Source: Falsiroseomonas sp051860665 (lineage in GTDB: Bacteria; Pseudomonadota; Alphaproteobacteria; Acetobacterales; Acetobacteraceae). From it: a stretch of DNA of 64,000 nt. Positions within the stretch are counted from its first letter, which is position 1, and the number at the start of each line of letters is the position of its first letter. The position numbers and the translations under genes were made by a program. The notes beneath the pieces were generated by a model. The model saw only the letters and a program-made list of their open reading frames with translations, was not told where the DNA came from and did no database searches. The stretch covers positions 13,633 to 77,632 of the forward strand of contig NZ_JBHYDM010000022.1 in NCBI RefSeq assembly GCF_051860665.1. Reading direction: 5' to 3'. This document shows, piece after piece, positions 18,086 to 28,189 of the stretch.

Positions 18086-18895
18086 ATGGCGCACCTCCTT
18101 CCCCGTCGCCTGGTGCTGGCCCTGCCGGCCCTGGCCCTTTCGCACCGGGCCCGCGCGGCGGAGCCCCTCGTCATCGGCGGCAGCGGCCCGGTCCTCGCGG
18201 CAGCGCGGCTGCTGGTGGAAGGCCAGCCGGGCGCGGAGGTGCTGGACAGCCTCGGCACCCGCGGCGGGCTGCAGGCGCTGCGCGATGGCACCATCCAGCT
18301 CGCCCTCTTCGCCCGCCCGCCCAATGCGGAGGAGCGCGCGGCCGGCATGCAGGCGCTGCATCTGGGCGACAGTCCGCTGGTCGCCGCCACCCGCGCCGGC
18401 CCCGCCCCGCCGGCACCGATCGAGATCGCCAGCCTGATGGGGCTGATGGATGGCAGCCGGCCGAACTGGCCGGATGGGCGGCCCGTCACCGTCATCCGCC
18501 GCACGGCGCCGGAGATCGACAATGCCGAGCTGGCCTCCGTCTCCCCCGAGATGGCGGCGGCGGTGCAGGCAATGCTGGCGCGGCCCGGCCCGCGCACCGC
18601 GCGCACGGCGCAGAACAATGGCGAGGCGATCGAGCGGGAGGCCGGCACGCTCGGCTTCATCACCTTGGGCCAGGCGATGACGGAACGGCGCCAGATCGCG
18701 CAGGTACCGGTGCAGGGCCTGGCGGATGGGCGGGACTGGCTGGTGATGAAGCGCTTCTTCGTCGCGCATATGGCGGATGCCACCGCCCCGGTGGTGGCGC
18801 TGGCCCGGCGCATGGCCTGGGAACAGGGCGGGGCGCGGCTGGGCACGCTCGGCTTCCGGGCCGCCATCCTGCCGCAGTCCGGCACCGGAAGTTGA
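18086..18895 (+). CDS. PstS-like periplasmic binding protein, orphan
   Basis: 269 residues with a signal peptide (about residues 1-24, RRLVLALPALALSHRARA then AEP). The mature protein resembles phosphate-binding PBP domains: EPLVIGGSGPVLAAARLLVE at the first lobe, GTIQLALFARPP, LASVSPEMAAAVQAMLARPG and EAIEREAGTLGFITLGQAM in the second. Compared with true PstS it is short and lacks the usual SGT and RxxxSGT ligand phrases. No ABC permease or ATPase gene is near, so transport is unproven. GGGAG-like ribosome site upstream. Confidence 0.7.
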   Translation: MAHLLPRRLVLALPALALSHRARAAEPLVIGGSGPVLAAARLLVEGQPGAEVLDSLGTRGGLQALRDGTIQLALFARPPNAEERAAGMQALHLGDSPLVAATRAGPAPPAPIEIASLMGLMDGSRPNWPDGRPVTVIRRTAPEIDNAELASVSPEMAAAVQAMLARPGPRTARTAQNNGEAIEREAGTLGFITLGQAMTERRQIAQVPVQGLADGRDWLVMKRFFVAHMADATAPVVALARRMAWEQGGARLGTLGFRAAILPQSGTGS

Positions 18896-18907
18896 AGGCG
18901 GGGGGCG

Positions 18908-19093
18908 CTACCGCTCGCTGAACAGGACGCCGCCCTTCGCCTTCGAATCCTTTGCCGCCTCGACGATCTGGATCGTCACCGCCTCGGCCGCCACGCCGAA
19001 ATTCTACACCATCGCCTCCGTCATGTCCTTGACCAGGCCGCGCTTCTGTTCGGTGGTGCGGCCGGCAACGGCATAGATGATGATCTCGGGCAT
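18908..19093 (-). pseudogene. 4-oxalocrotonate tautomerase-like gene with an in-frame TAG
   Basis: Read from the ATG at 19093 (AAGGAG ribosome site 6 bases upstream) the frame gives MPEIIIYAVAGRTTEQKRGL then VKDMTEAMV, a typical tautomerase N-terminus with catalytic position Pro2. A TAG then falls at codon 30 (19004-19006). The same frame continues after it with NFGVAAEAVTIQIVEAAKDS and ends KAKGGVLFSER before a second TAG, exactly the rest of a 61-residue tautomerase. One AAG-to-TAG change would explain the break. The ribosome site and reading frame are otherwise intact, so the loss is recent or the base is an error. Confidence 0.85.
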
Positions 19094-19147
19094 GATGGTC
19101 TCCTTTTCCCCCGCATCCTGCGTCCCCTGGCGGCGGAGGCCAAGCGC

Positions 19148-19834
19148 GTGGCGGTAGTGCTGCTGCCCGGCTTCATGCTGGATGCCGGGCTCTGGGACGA
19201 GATGGCGCCGCTGCTGGCCCCCCTCGGCCCCATCCATCATGGCGACCTGTTCCAGGACGGCACGCTGGAGGGAATGGCGGAGCGTGTGCTGGCCGGAGCG
19301 CCCGCCCAGTTCGTGCTGGTCGGCTTCTCCATGGGCGGTTTTGTCGCGCGCGAGGTGGCGCGGATGGCGCCCGGGCGCGTGCAGGCCCTGGTGCTGGTCG
19401 CGACCTCGGCGCGCGGCGACAGTGCTTCGCAGCAGGCGCGGCGCGGCGCGATCTCCGGCCGGGCTTTTCGCGGGATGAGCCGCAGCGCCATCGCCCGCGG
19501 CCTGCATCCGGACCGCGCCGGGGATGCCGCGCTGGTGGACCGGCTGCGCGGCATGGGGGACCGGCTGGGCGGGGAGGTTTTCGGGCGGCAGTCGCTGCTC
19601 CCCCGCCCCGCCTTCGACACGCGCCTGGGCGAAATCGCCTGTCCGACCCTGGTGGTGGCCGCCGCCCAGGATGCGCTGCGCAGCGTGGCGGAGTCGCAGG
19701 AACTGGCGGCCGGCATCCCGGGCGCCCAGCTCCGCATCATCGAGGGCAGCGGCCACATGATTCCCATCGAGGCGCCGGGGGAACTCGCCCGGCTGATCCT
19801 CGATTTCACCGGGCCAGCATTGCGCCAAGCCTGA
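19148..19834 (+). CDS. alpha/beta hydrolase
   Basis: 228 residues from a GTG start with GGAGG upstream. The nucleophile elbow is VGFSMGG (Ser61), the acid is likely the Asp in AAAQDALRS, and the His lies in GSGHMIPIE near the end. The fold and length match small esterases and C-C hydrolases; the substrate cannot be read. It starts 54 bases from the divergent tautomerase relic and is 43 bases ahead of an NTF2-like gene. Confidence 0.87.
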   Translation: MAVVLLPGFMLDAGLWDEMAPLLAPLGPIHHGDLFQDGTLEGMAERVLAGAPAQFVLVGFSMGGFVAREVARMAPGRVQALVLVATSARGDSASQQARRGAISGRAFRGMSRSAIARGLHPDRAGDAALVDRLRGMGDRLGGEVFGRQSLLPRPAFDTRLGEIACPTLVVAAAQDALRSVAESQELAAGIPGAQLRIIEGSGHMIPIEAPGELARLILDFTGPALRQA

Positions 19835-19877
19835 TCCGGGGCGAGAGAGGCGCGCCGCATCCCCAGAAGGCTGCCCG

Positions 19878-20282
19878 ATGACCCAGGACGAAGCCGATAT
19901 CCGCCAGCTGGTCCAGCGCTGGTTCGACGCGACCCGCGCCGGGGACCTGGAGACCGTCGCCGGGCTGATGACGGAGGACGTGGTCTTCATGGTCCCGGGC
20001 CAGGAGGCCTTCGGCCGCGAGGCCTTCCTGGCCGCCGCCCAATCCATGCAGGGCGTCCGCATCGAGGGCGCCAGCACGGTGCAGGAGGTGGAGGTGCAGG
20101 GGAACCTCGCCTGGGTGCGCGGCCAGGTGAATGTCGCCGTCACCCCCTGGCATGGCGGGGTCATGAAGCACATGGCCGGCAGCACGCTCTCCATTTTCCG
20201 CCGTGGGCCGGATGGCGCCTGGCGGCTGGCGCGGGATGCGAACCTGCTTACGCCGGGCCCGGCTGAGTCGACACCTGCCTGA
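19878..20282 (+). CDS. SnoaL/NTF2-like protein (SgcJ/EcaC type)
   Basis: 134 residues beginning MTQDEADIRQLVQRWFDATR, followed by GDLETVAGLMTEDVVFMVPG and WVRGQVNVAVTP; ends with FRRGPDGAWRLARDANL. This is the cone-shaped NTF2-like fold of the SgcJ/YybH branch. Members bind small ligands or act as isomerases; no specific activity can be assigned. Its last 35 bases overlap the convergent NTF2-like gene, so their stop regions are shared. Confidence 0.85.
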   Translation: MTQDEADIRQLVQRWFDATRAGDLETVAGLMTEDVVFMVPGQEAFGREAFLAAAQSMQGVRIEGASTVQEVEVQGNLAWVRGQVNVAVTPWHGGVMKHMAGSTLSIFRRGPDGAWRLARDANLLTPGPAESTPA

Positions 20283-20667
20283 TCCAGTCCGGCAGGTTGT
20301 AGTGGGTGGCGATGCGGGCGATTTTTCCCGCCCGGATCGTCAGGAAGGCGCCGGCGGGCAGGGCGTAGCGCTGGCCATTGGCCTCGGGCAGGCCTTCCTC
20401 GGTGCGGAGATACTGGCCGAGCACGGTGAATTCGGCGGCGGCGCGGGTGCCGGTGGCATCGACCATCACGACCAGGTCCGCGAGAGTCTCGGCATAGGCG
20501 GCGTCCATCTGCGCCATGAACTGGGAAAAAGCCGGCTTGCCGGTGCGGCGGGCGCCCTGGTTCGGGTCATGGACCACGTCCTCGGTCAGCAGGGCCAGCA
20601 TGGCGGCGCGGTCGCCGGCATTGAAGGCGTCGTAATAGGCGCGGATCAGGCGCTCGGTCTCGGTCAT
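20248..20667 (-). CDS. ketosteroid isomerase-like NTF2 family protein
   Basis: 139 residues starting MTETERLIRAYYDAFNAGDR, then MLALLTEDVVHDPNQGARR and FSQFMAQMDAAYAETLADL. This is a typical SnoaL-like polyketide-cyclase/isomerase domain, with the usual AGAFLTIRAGKIARIATHYN close. It converges on and overlaps another NTF2-like gene (19878-20282) by 35 bases. The two proteins share a fold but not close sequence. Function unknown. Confidence 0.86.
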   Translation of the reverse strand: MTETERLIRAYYDAFNAGDRAAMLALLTEDVVHDPNQGARRTGKPAFSQFMAQMDAAYAETLADLVVMVDATGTRAAAEFTVLGQYLRTEEGLPEANGQRYALPAGAFLTIRAGKIARIATHYNLPDWIRQVSTQPGPA

Positions 20668-20750
20668 GCACGGGGCCCCTTGCTTGCCGGTTTACCCGGC
20701 GGGGGGGTATTGAAGCGGTCGAAACCTCCCCGGCAAGACCCGCACCCGGC

Positions 20751-21620
20751 ATGTCCGCAAAACCACCCTCCTTCCAGGACATCATCCTGCGCCTCCACAA
20801 TTTCTGGAGCGCGCAGGGCTGCCTGATCCTGCAGCCCTATGACATGGAAGTCGGCGCCGGCACCTTCCACCCGGCCACCACGCTGCGGGCGCTGGGCACG
20901 AAGCCCTGGTCGGCCGCCTATGTGCAGCCCTCCCGCCGGCCGTCGGATGGCCGCTACGGCGAGAACCCGAACCGGCTGCAGCACTACTACCAGTACCAGG
21001 TCATCATGAAGCCGAGCCCGGCCGATGCGCAGGACCTGCTGCTGGCCAGCTATCGCGACCTGGGCCTCGATCCGATGAAGCATGACTTCCGCTTCGTCGA
21101 GGATGACTGGGAAAGCCCGACGCTCGGCGCCTGGGGGCTGGGCTGGGAGATCTGGTGCGACGGGATGGAGGTCGGCCAGTTCACCTATTTCCAGCAGGTC
21201 GGCGGCATCACCTGCGAGGTGCCCTCCTTCGAGATGACCTACGGGCTGGAACGCCTGGCGATGTTCATCCAGGATGTGGACGACGTCTACGAGCTGGATT
21301 TCAACGGCCGCGGCGTGAAGTACGGCGAGGTGTTTCGCCGCGCCGAGGTCGAATACAGCCACCACAATTTCACCGGCGCCGATACCGCGATGCTGTTCCA
21401 GCACTTTGCGGATGCGGAGAAGGAATGCCAGTCGCTGCTGGCCTATGACCCGCCGCTGGCGCTGCCGGCCTATGACCAGTGCATCAAGGCGTCTCACCGC
21501 TTCAACCTGCTGGACGCCCGCGGCGCGATCAGCGTGACAGAGCGCGCCGCCTATATCGGCCGCGTCCGGGCCCTGGCGAAGGGCTGCTGCGAGGCCTGGG
21601 TCGCGGGCGAGACCGCGTGA
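20751..21620 (+). CDS. glyQ: glycyl-tRNA synthetase alpha chain
   Basis: 289 residues, the normal length for the alpha subunit of the bacterial alpha2beta2 GlyRS. It starts MSAKPPSFQDIILRLHNFW and has the characteristic AQGCLILQPYDMEVGAGTFH, YVQPSRRPSDGRYGENPNR and QYQVIMKPSP. It carries the class II catalytic core that makes glycyl-adenylate. Uniquely here, the beta-chain gene is not next to it: a vapBC module of about 650 bases lies between glyQ and glyS. Confidence 0.98.
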   Translation: MSAKPPSFQDIILRLHNFWSAQGCLILQPYDMEVGAGTFHPATTLRALGTKPWSAAYVQPSRRPSDGRYGENPNRLQHYYQYQVIMKPSPADAQDLLLASYRDLGLDPMKHDFRFVEDDWESPTLGAWGLGWEIWCDGMEVGQFTYFQQVGGITCEVPSFEMTYGLERLAMFIQDVDDVYELDFNGRGVKYGEVFRRAEVEYSHHNFTGADTAMLFQHFADAEKECQSLLAYDPPLALPAYDQCIKASHRFNLLDARGAISVTERAAYIGRVRALAKGCCEAWVAGETA

Positions 21621-21633
21621 CTTTGTCGGGTCT

Positions 21634-21665
21634 TTCTACCATGATGCACCGCCATTCTACCATGA
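21634..21665 (+). promoter_or_regulatory. direct repeat TTCTACCATGA x2, candidate VapB operator
   Basis: Two identical 11-base copies, TTCTACCATGA at 21634-21644 and 21655-21665, start exactly 21 bases apart, two helical turns. They fill the 52-base gap between glyQ and vapB, and the second ends 7 bases before the vapB ATG. This spacing fits cooperative binding of an antitoxin dimer pair on one DNA face, as in autoregulated VapBC loci. Assignment to VapB is inference. Confidence 0.5.
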
Positions 21666-21672
21666 GGGCGCC

Positions 21673-21933
21673 ATGGGCCAGTTGAACATCAAGGACGATG
21701 CGCTGATCGCCGATGCCAAGGCGCTGGCGGAGTTGCTGGGCACCAGCACCACCGCCGCGCTGCGCGAGGCGGTGCAGGGCCGCCTGGCCGCGGAGCGTGC
21801 GGCGCGGGAGGACAAGGTGCGCCGGAAGTACGAGGCGCTGATGGCGACCGGGCGGGACTCCGCCAGGCTGTTCCCGCCGGGCAGCAGCAGCGACCACAGC
21901 GACCTCTACGACGAGAACGGCCTGCCCAGGTGA
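21673..21933 (+). CDS. vapB: VapB-family antitoxin
   Basis: 86 residues of the PSK-type VapB family. The N-terminal DNA-binding part is MGQLNIKDDALIADAKALAE with LLGTSTTAALREAV, and the C-terminal tail, LFPPGSSSDHSDLYDENGLP, is the flexible segment that blocks the toxin. Its stop overlaps the vapC GTG start by 4 bases. Sits inside the glyQ-glyS operon and has its own candidate operator directly upstream. Confidence 0.9.
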   Translation: MGQLNIKDDALIADAKALAELLGTSTTAALREAVQGRLAAERAAREDKVRRKYEALMATGRDSARLFPPGSSSDHSDLYDENGLPR

Positions 21934-22319
21934 TCGTCGATACCTCCGCCTTCATGGCCATCCTGCAGCAGGAGCCGGAAGCCGAGCGCTTCACCGCGCT
22001 GCTGTCCGAGGCGCCGGAAGTGGCGATCTCCGCCGCCACCTTGCTGGAATTGGGCATGGTGGCCGAGGGCAAGGCGGGCCCCGCGATCCGGTCGCGCGTC
22101 GACCGGATCCTGGTGGATGCGGAGGCGGAGGTGGTGCCCTTCACCGAGGCCCAGGCGCGGCTGGCGCTGGACGCCTGGCGCCGCTTCGGCAAGGGCCGCC
22201 ACAAGGCCGGCCTGAATTTCGGCGACTGCTTCGCCTATGCCCTGGCGCGGGAGCGCAATGCGCCGCTGCTGTTCAAGGGCACCGATTTTTCCGAGACCGA
22301 TGTGAAGGCCGCGATCTGA
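21930..22319 (+). CDS. vapC: VapC PIN-domain ribonuclease toxin
   Basis: 129 residues from a GTG. The PIN active site is complete: Asp4 in MIVDTSAFMAIL, Glu40 in ATLLELGMV, Asp99 in LNFGDCFAYALA and Asp119 in FKGTDFSETDV. VapC toxins cut tRNA or rRNA at single sites. The vapC TGA shares its A with the glyS ATG (TGATG), so ribosomes finishing the toxin could restart on glyS. That ties the amount of GlyRS beta chain to expression through the toxin gene. Confidence 0.92.
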   Translation: MIVDTSAFMAILQQEPEAERFTALLSEAPEVAISAATLLELGMVAEGKAGPAIRSRVDRILVDAEAEVVPFTEAQARLALDAWRRFGKGRHKAGLNFGDCFAYALARERNAPLLFKGTDFSETDVKAAI

Positions 22320-24460
22320 TGCCGGAGTTTCTGCTCGAACTCTTTTGCGAGGAAATTCCGGCGCGCATGCAGGCGCGAGGTGCCGAGGACCTTGCCAAGG
22401 TCTTCGCCACCGCCGCGGCGCCGCTGCTGGAAGGCGCACCGAAACCCTTCTACGGGCCGCGGCGCATTGGCCTCTCCGCCACGCTGCGCGCCGAGGTGAC
22501 CACCGAGGGCAAGGAGGAGCGCGGGCCGCGCACCGCCGCGCCGCCTGCGGCGCTGGACGGCTTCCTGCGCAAGCATGGCGCAACGCGGGAGCAGCTGGTG
22601 GAGCAGAACGGCTTCTGGGTGCTCCAGAAGCCGGGCGAGACCATCGCCGCCGCCGCGCTGCTGGCGCAGGTGCTGCCGGGGCTGGTGCAGAATTTCGGCT
22701 GGCCGAAATCCATGCGCTGGAACGGCCCCTTCACCTGGGTCCGCCCGCTGCACCGCATCCTGTGTCTGCTCGACGGCGCCGTGGTGCCCTTCGCGATCGA
22801 GGCCCTGCCGGGCATGGCGAGCGGCAATCTGACGGAAGGCCATCGCATCATGGCCAGCGAGAACCGCGTTTTTGCGGTGACGGGCCTGGCCGACTATGAG
22901 GCCGGCCTCCGCGCCCGCTTCGTCGAGCCGGATGCCGGCGCGCGCATGGCGCTGATCGAGCAGGGCCTGGCAAAACTGGCCGCCGAACAGGGCATCGCCG
23001 TGGTGCCGGATCGCGGGCTGCTGGAGGAGGTGGCCGGGCTGGTCGAATGGCCGGTGCCGCTGCTGGGTCGCATCGATGACGCCTTCATGGACCTGCCGCC
23101 GGAGCTGATGCGCACCACCATGCGCGTGAACCAGCGCTATTTTTCAATGACGAAGCCGGAAGGCGGCGCCGCGCCCTTCTTCGGCCTGGTCGCCAATATC
23201 GCCGCGACCGATGGCGGCACCACGCTGATCGCGGGCAATGAGCGCGTGCTGCGCGCCCGCCTCTCCGACGCCCGCTTCTTCTGGGACCAGGACCGCAAGC
23301 AGCGGTTGGAGGATTTCCTGCCGAAGCTGGAGTCGGTGGTCTTCCATGCGAAGCTCGGCACCCAGGGGCAAAGGGTGGCGCGGCTGGAGCGGCTGGCGCG
23401 CTGGCTGGCGCCGCATGTCGGCGCCGATCCGGCGCTGGCTGCGCGGGCCGCAAAACTGGCCAAGGCGGATCTCGCCTCGGGCCTGGTCGGCGAATTCCCC
23501 GAATTGCAGGGCACCATCGGCCGCTACTACGCGCTGCACCAGGGCGAGAACCCGTTGGTGGCGGAGGCGATCGGTACGCAGTACCGGCCGCTCGGCCCGG
23601 GCGATGCGGTGCCGAGCGAGCCCGTCGCCATCGCCGTGGCACTGGCCGACAAGCTCGACATGCTCGCCGGCTTCTTCGCCGTCGATGAACGTCCGACCGG
23701 CTCCGGCGACCCCTTTGCGCTGCGCCGCGCCGCCCTCGGCATCATCCGCATCATCCGCGAGAACCGCCTGCGGCTGCGCCTGGAAGACGCCCTGGCCGAG
23801 GCCTTCTTCGGCTTCCCGCAGGCGCTGGGCGAAACCGCGAACCCCGAATTCGGCATGGCCGTCGCGCAGGACAAGCTGAAGACCGGCTGGCAGCCCGCCC
23901 CCCGCGGTGCCCATCCGCCCATGGTCGCCGCCTTCGCCGCCGGGCTGCTGGACTTCCTCGCCGAACGCCTCCGCGTCCAGCTCCGCGCCGAGGGCGCGCG
24001 CCACGACCTGGTGGCCGCCGCCTTCGGCCAGGGCGGGGAGGACGACCTGTTGCGCCTGCTGGCCCGCGCCGAGGCGCTGAAGGCGCTGGTGGAAGGCCCG
24101 GACGGCCCCAACCTTCTGGCCGCCGCCAAGCGTGCGGCGAATATCCTGCGGATCGAGGACAAGAAGGACGGCCCCCACGCCGGCCCCATCGACCCGGCCC
24201 TGCTGGTGGCGCCGGAGGAGCAGGCGCTGGCCGCGGCGCTCGACCAGGCCGAGCCCCTGGTCGCCCAGGCCTTGCTTGCCGAAAACTTCGGCGCCGCCAT
24301 GTCCGCCCTGGCCGCGCTCCGCGCCCCGCTCGACGCATTTTTCGAAAAGGTCATCGTCAACGACCCCGCGCCCGCAACCCGCGCCAACCGGCTGCGCTTG
24401 CTCGCACGGCTCAGGGGCGGCATGGATACGGTCGCAGACTTTTCCAGGATCGAAGGCTGA
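22319..24460 (+). CDS. glyS: glycyl-tRNA synthetase beta chain
   Basis: 713 residues, close to the family norm of about 690-700. It starts MPEFLLELFCEEIPARMQAR and contains the beta-chain phrases LRTTMRVNQRYFSM (as ELMRTTMRVNQRYFS), ARFFWDQDRKQRLED and GAVVPFAIEALPGM. The C-terminal anticodon-binding and HD-like domain includes DKLDMLAGFFAVDERPTGS. It provides tRNA-Gly recognition for the alpha chain. Its ATG overlaps the vapC stop. Confidence 0.97.
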   Translation: MPEFLLELFCEEIPARMQARGAEDLAKVFATAAAPLLEGAPKPFYGPRRIGLSATLRAEVTTEGKEERGPRTAAPPAALDGFLRKHGATREQLVEQNGFWVLQKPGETIAAAALLAQVLPGLVQNFGWPKSMRWNGPFTWVRPLHRILCLLDGAVVPFAIEALPGMASGNLTEGHRIMASENRVFAVTGLADYEAGLRARFVEPDAGARMALIEQGLAKLAAEQGIAVVPDRGLLEEVAGLVEWPVPLLGRIDDAFMDLPPELMRTTMRVNQRYFSMTKPEGGAAPFFGLVANIAATDGGTTLIAGNERVLRARLSDARFFWDQDRKQRLEDFLPKLESVVFHAKLGTQGQRVARLERLARWLAPHVGADPALAARAAKLAKADLASGLVGEFPELQGTIGRYYALHQGENPLVAEAIGTQYRPLGPGDAVPSEPVAIAVALADKLDMLAGFFAVDERPTGSGDPFALRRAALGIIRIIRENRLRLRLEDALAEAFFGFPQALGETANPEFGMAVAQDKLKTGWQPAPRGAHPPMVAAFAAGLLDFLAERLRVQLRAEGARHDLVAAAFGQGGEDDLLRLLARAEALKALVEGPDGPNLLAAAKRAANILRIEDKKDGPHAGPIDPALLVAPEEQALAAALDQAEPLVAQALLAENFGAAMSALAALRAPLDAFFEKVIVNDPAPATRANRLRLLARLRGGMDTVADFSRIEG

Positions 24461-24473
24461 GCCACGGCGCCCC

Positions 24474-24493
24474 CCTCCCACTCCCCTGGGAGG
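24474..24493 (+). terminator. hairpin between glyS and ppdK
   Basis: CCTCCCA (24474-24480) pairs perfectly with TGGGAGG (24487-24493) around a 6-base loop. No U-run follows, so it could be a weak terminator or an mRNA-stabilising stem. It lies 14 bases after the glyS stop and upstream of the ppdK ribosome site. Confidence 0.4.
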
Positions 24494-24527
24494 CTCCGTA
24501 ACAGTCCAAACAGGAGAACGCCGTCCA

Positions 24528-27200
<2,673 letters not shown>

Positions 27201-27229
27201 GACGGCACCGAAGGTCGGCGCTGTTGATT

Positions 27230-27364
27230 GCAGGGGGCGCTGCCCCCTGCACCCCCGCCAAAGGGACAGGGGTCCCTTTGGAAACCCATTCAGGGGTAGG
27301 CGAGGGTTCGAAGGGGCCACTGCCCCTTCGCGGGAGGGTGCAGGGAGGGCAGAGCCCTCCTTGC
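27230..27364 (+). repeat. intergenic array of four GC-rich hairpins
   Basis: Four near-perfect stem-loops fill 135 bases: 27230-27250 (9-bp stem, GCT loop), 27258-27281 (9-bp stem, CCAAAGGGA with TCCCTTTGG), 27309-27330 (9-bp stem, CGAAGGGGC with GCCCCTTCG) and 27340-27364 (11-bp stem with one wobble). The phrases resemble dispersed intergenic repeats I recall from Acetobacteraceae and related genomes. It lies downstream of ppdK and may also stop transcription before the next gene. Confidence 0.8.
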
Positions 27365-27406
27365 AACCACCCGCGCCCACCTTCACGCCCTTCCGAGGCC
27401 ACCCCG

Positions 27407-28189
27407 ATGTCCCACCCCCGCCTGTCTGCGCTGATTGTGGCGCGGAATGAGGAGCAGCGATTGCCGGCGTGTCTGGCGTCGGTGGCCTTTGCGGATGAGG
27501 TGGTGGTGGTGCTGGATCGCAGCACGGATGGCTCTGCGGAATTGGCGCGGGCGGCCGGGGCTGTGGTGTTGGAGGGTGCCTGGGAGTTGGAGGGGGAGCG
27601 CCGGAATCTCGGCATCGGCGCCTGCACGGGCGACTGGGTGCTGGAGGTGGATGCGGATGAGCGGGTCAGTCCGGATCTGGCGGTGGCCATTCGGCGTGTG
27701 ATCGGCGAGTCGGGTTTCGCCTGGCATCAGGTGCGGGTCGATAATTATGTGGGGGATCGGCTGATCCGGCATGGCTGGGCCGGCAGTTTCGGCACGACGT
27801 CCGTGCCGCGGCTGTTCCGGCGCGGGGCCAAGCGGTGGCGGGCGCAGCGGGTGCATCCGGGGTTGGACTGGGTGGGGCAGGAGGGGCCGCGGATCGAGCA
27901 GGGGGCGCTGGTGCATCTGGTCGACCGGGATGTCTCGGACATGCTGCGGCGGCTGGACAAGTATTCCTCGGCCAAGGCGGCGGATCTTTTGGCGAGTGGG
28001 GATATCGGGTCCCTGGCCGGCAATCTGCGGCGTTTCGTCTCGCGCGGCTTCAAGTCCTATGTGAGCCGAAAGGGATATCGGGAGGGGGGCTGGGGCGTGC
28101 TGCTGGCCTTCTGCACGGGCGCTTTTCCGCTGCTGTCCTATCTGAAGGCGCGGCTGGAGCCGGAGCGGCATGGGGGGCGCCGTTCATGA
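27407..28189 (+). CDS. glycosyltransferase family 2
   Basis: 260 residues starting MSHPRLSALIVARNEEQRLP. It has the GT-A fold nucleotide-sugar site with VVVVLDRSTDGSAELARAAG and the metal-binding DAD at residues 82-84 (LEVDADERVS). The C-terminal helix region GWGVLLAFCTGAFPLLSYLK is hydrophobic and could sit on the membrane. This branch resembles WaaE/KdtX enzymes that add glucose to LPS inner core. The stop overlaps the next start (ATGA) with an O-antigen ligase-like gene, supporting an LPS or capsule role. Confidence 0.9.
   Translation: MSHPRLSALIVARNEEQRLPACLASVAFADEVVVVLDRSTDGSAELARAAGAVVLEGAWELEGERRNLGIGACTGDWVLEVDADERVSPDLAVAIRRVIGESGFAWHQVRVDNYVGDRLIRHGWAGSFGTTSVPRLFRRGAKRWRAQRVHPGLDWVGQEGPRIEQGALVHLVDRDVSDMLRRLDKYSSAKAADLLASGDIGSLAGNLRRFVSRGFKSYVSRKGYREGGWGVLLAFCTGAFPLLSYLKARLEPERHGGRRS

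Noticed and set aside
19004..19006. TAG in the tautomerase as a recoded (readthrough) codon
   Set aside because: There is no structured element, release-factor oddity or suppressor tRNA in view; a point mutation or error is simpler.
27230..27364. Hairpin array as a CRISPR
   Set aside because: No repeated unit or regular spacers; the stems differ from each other.
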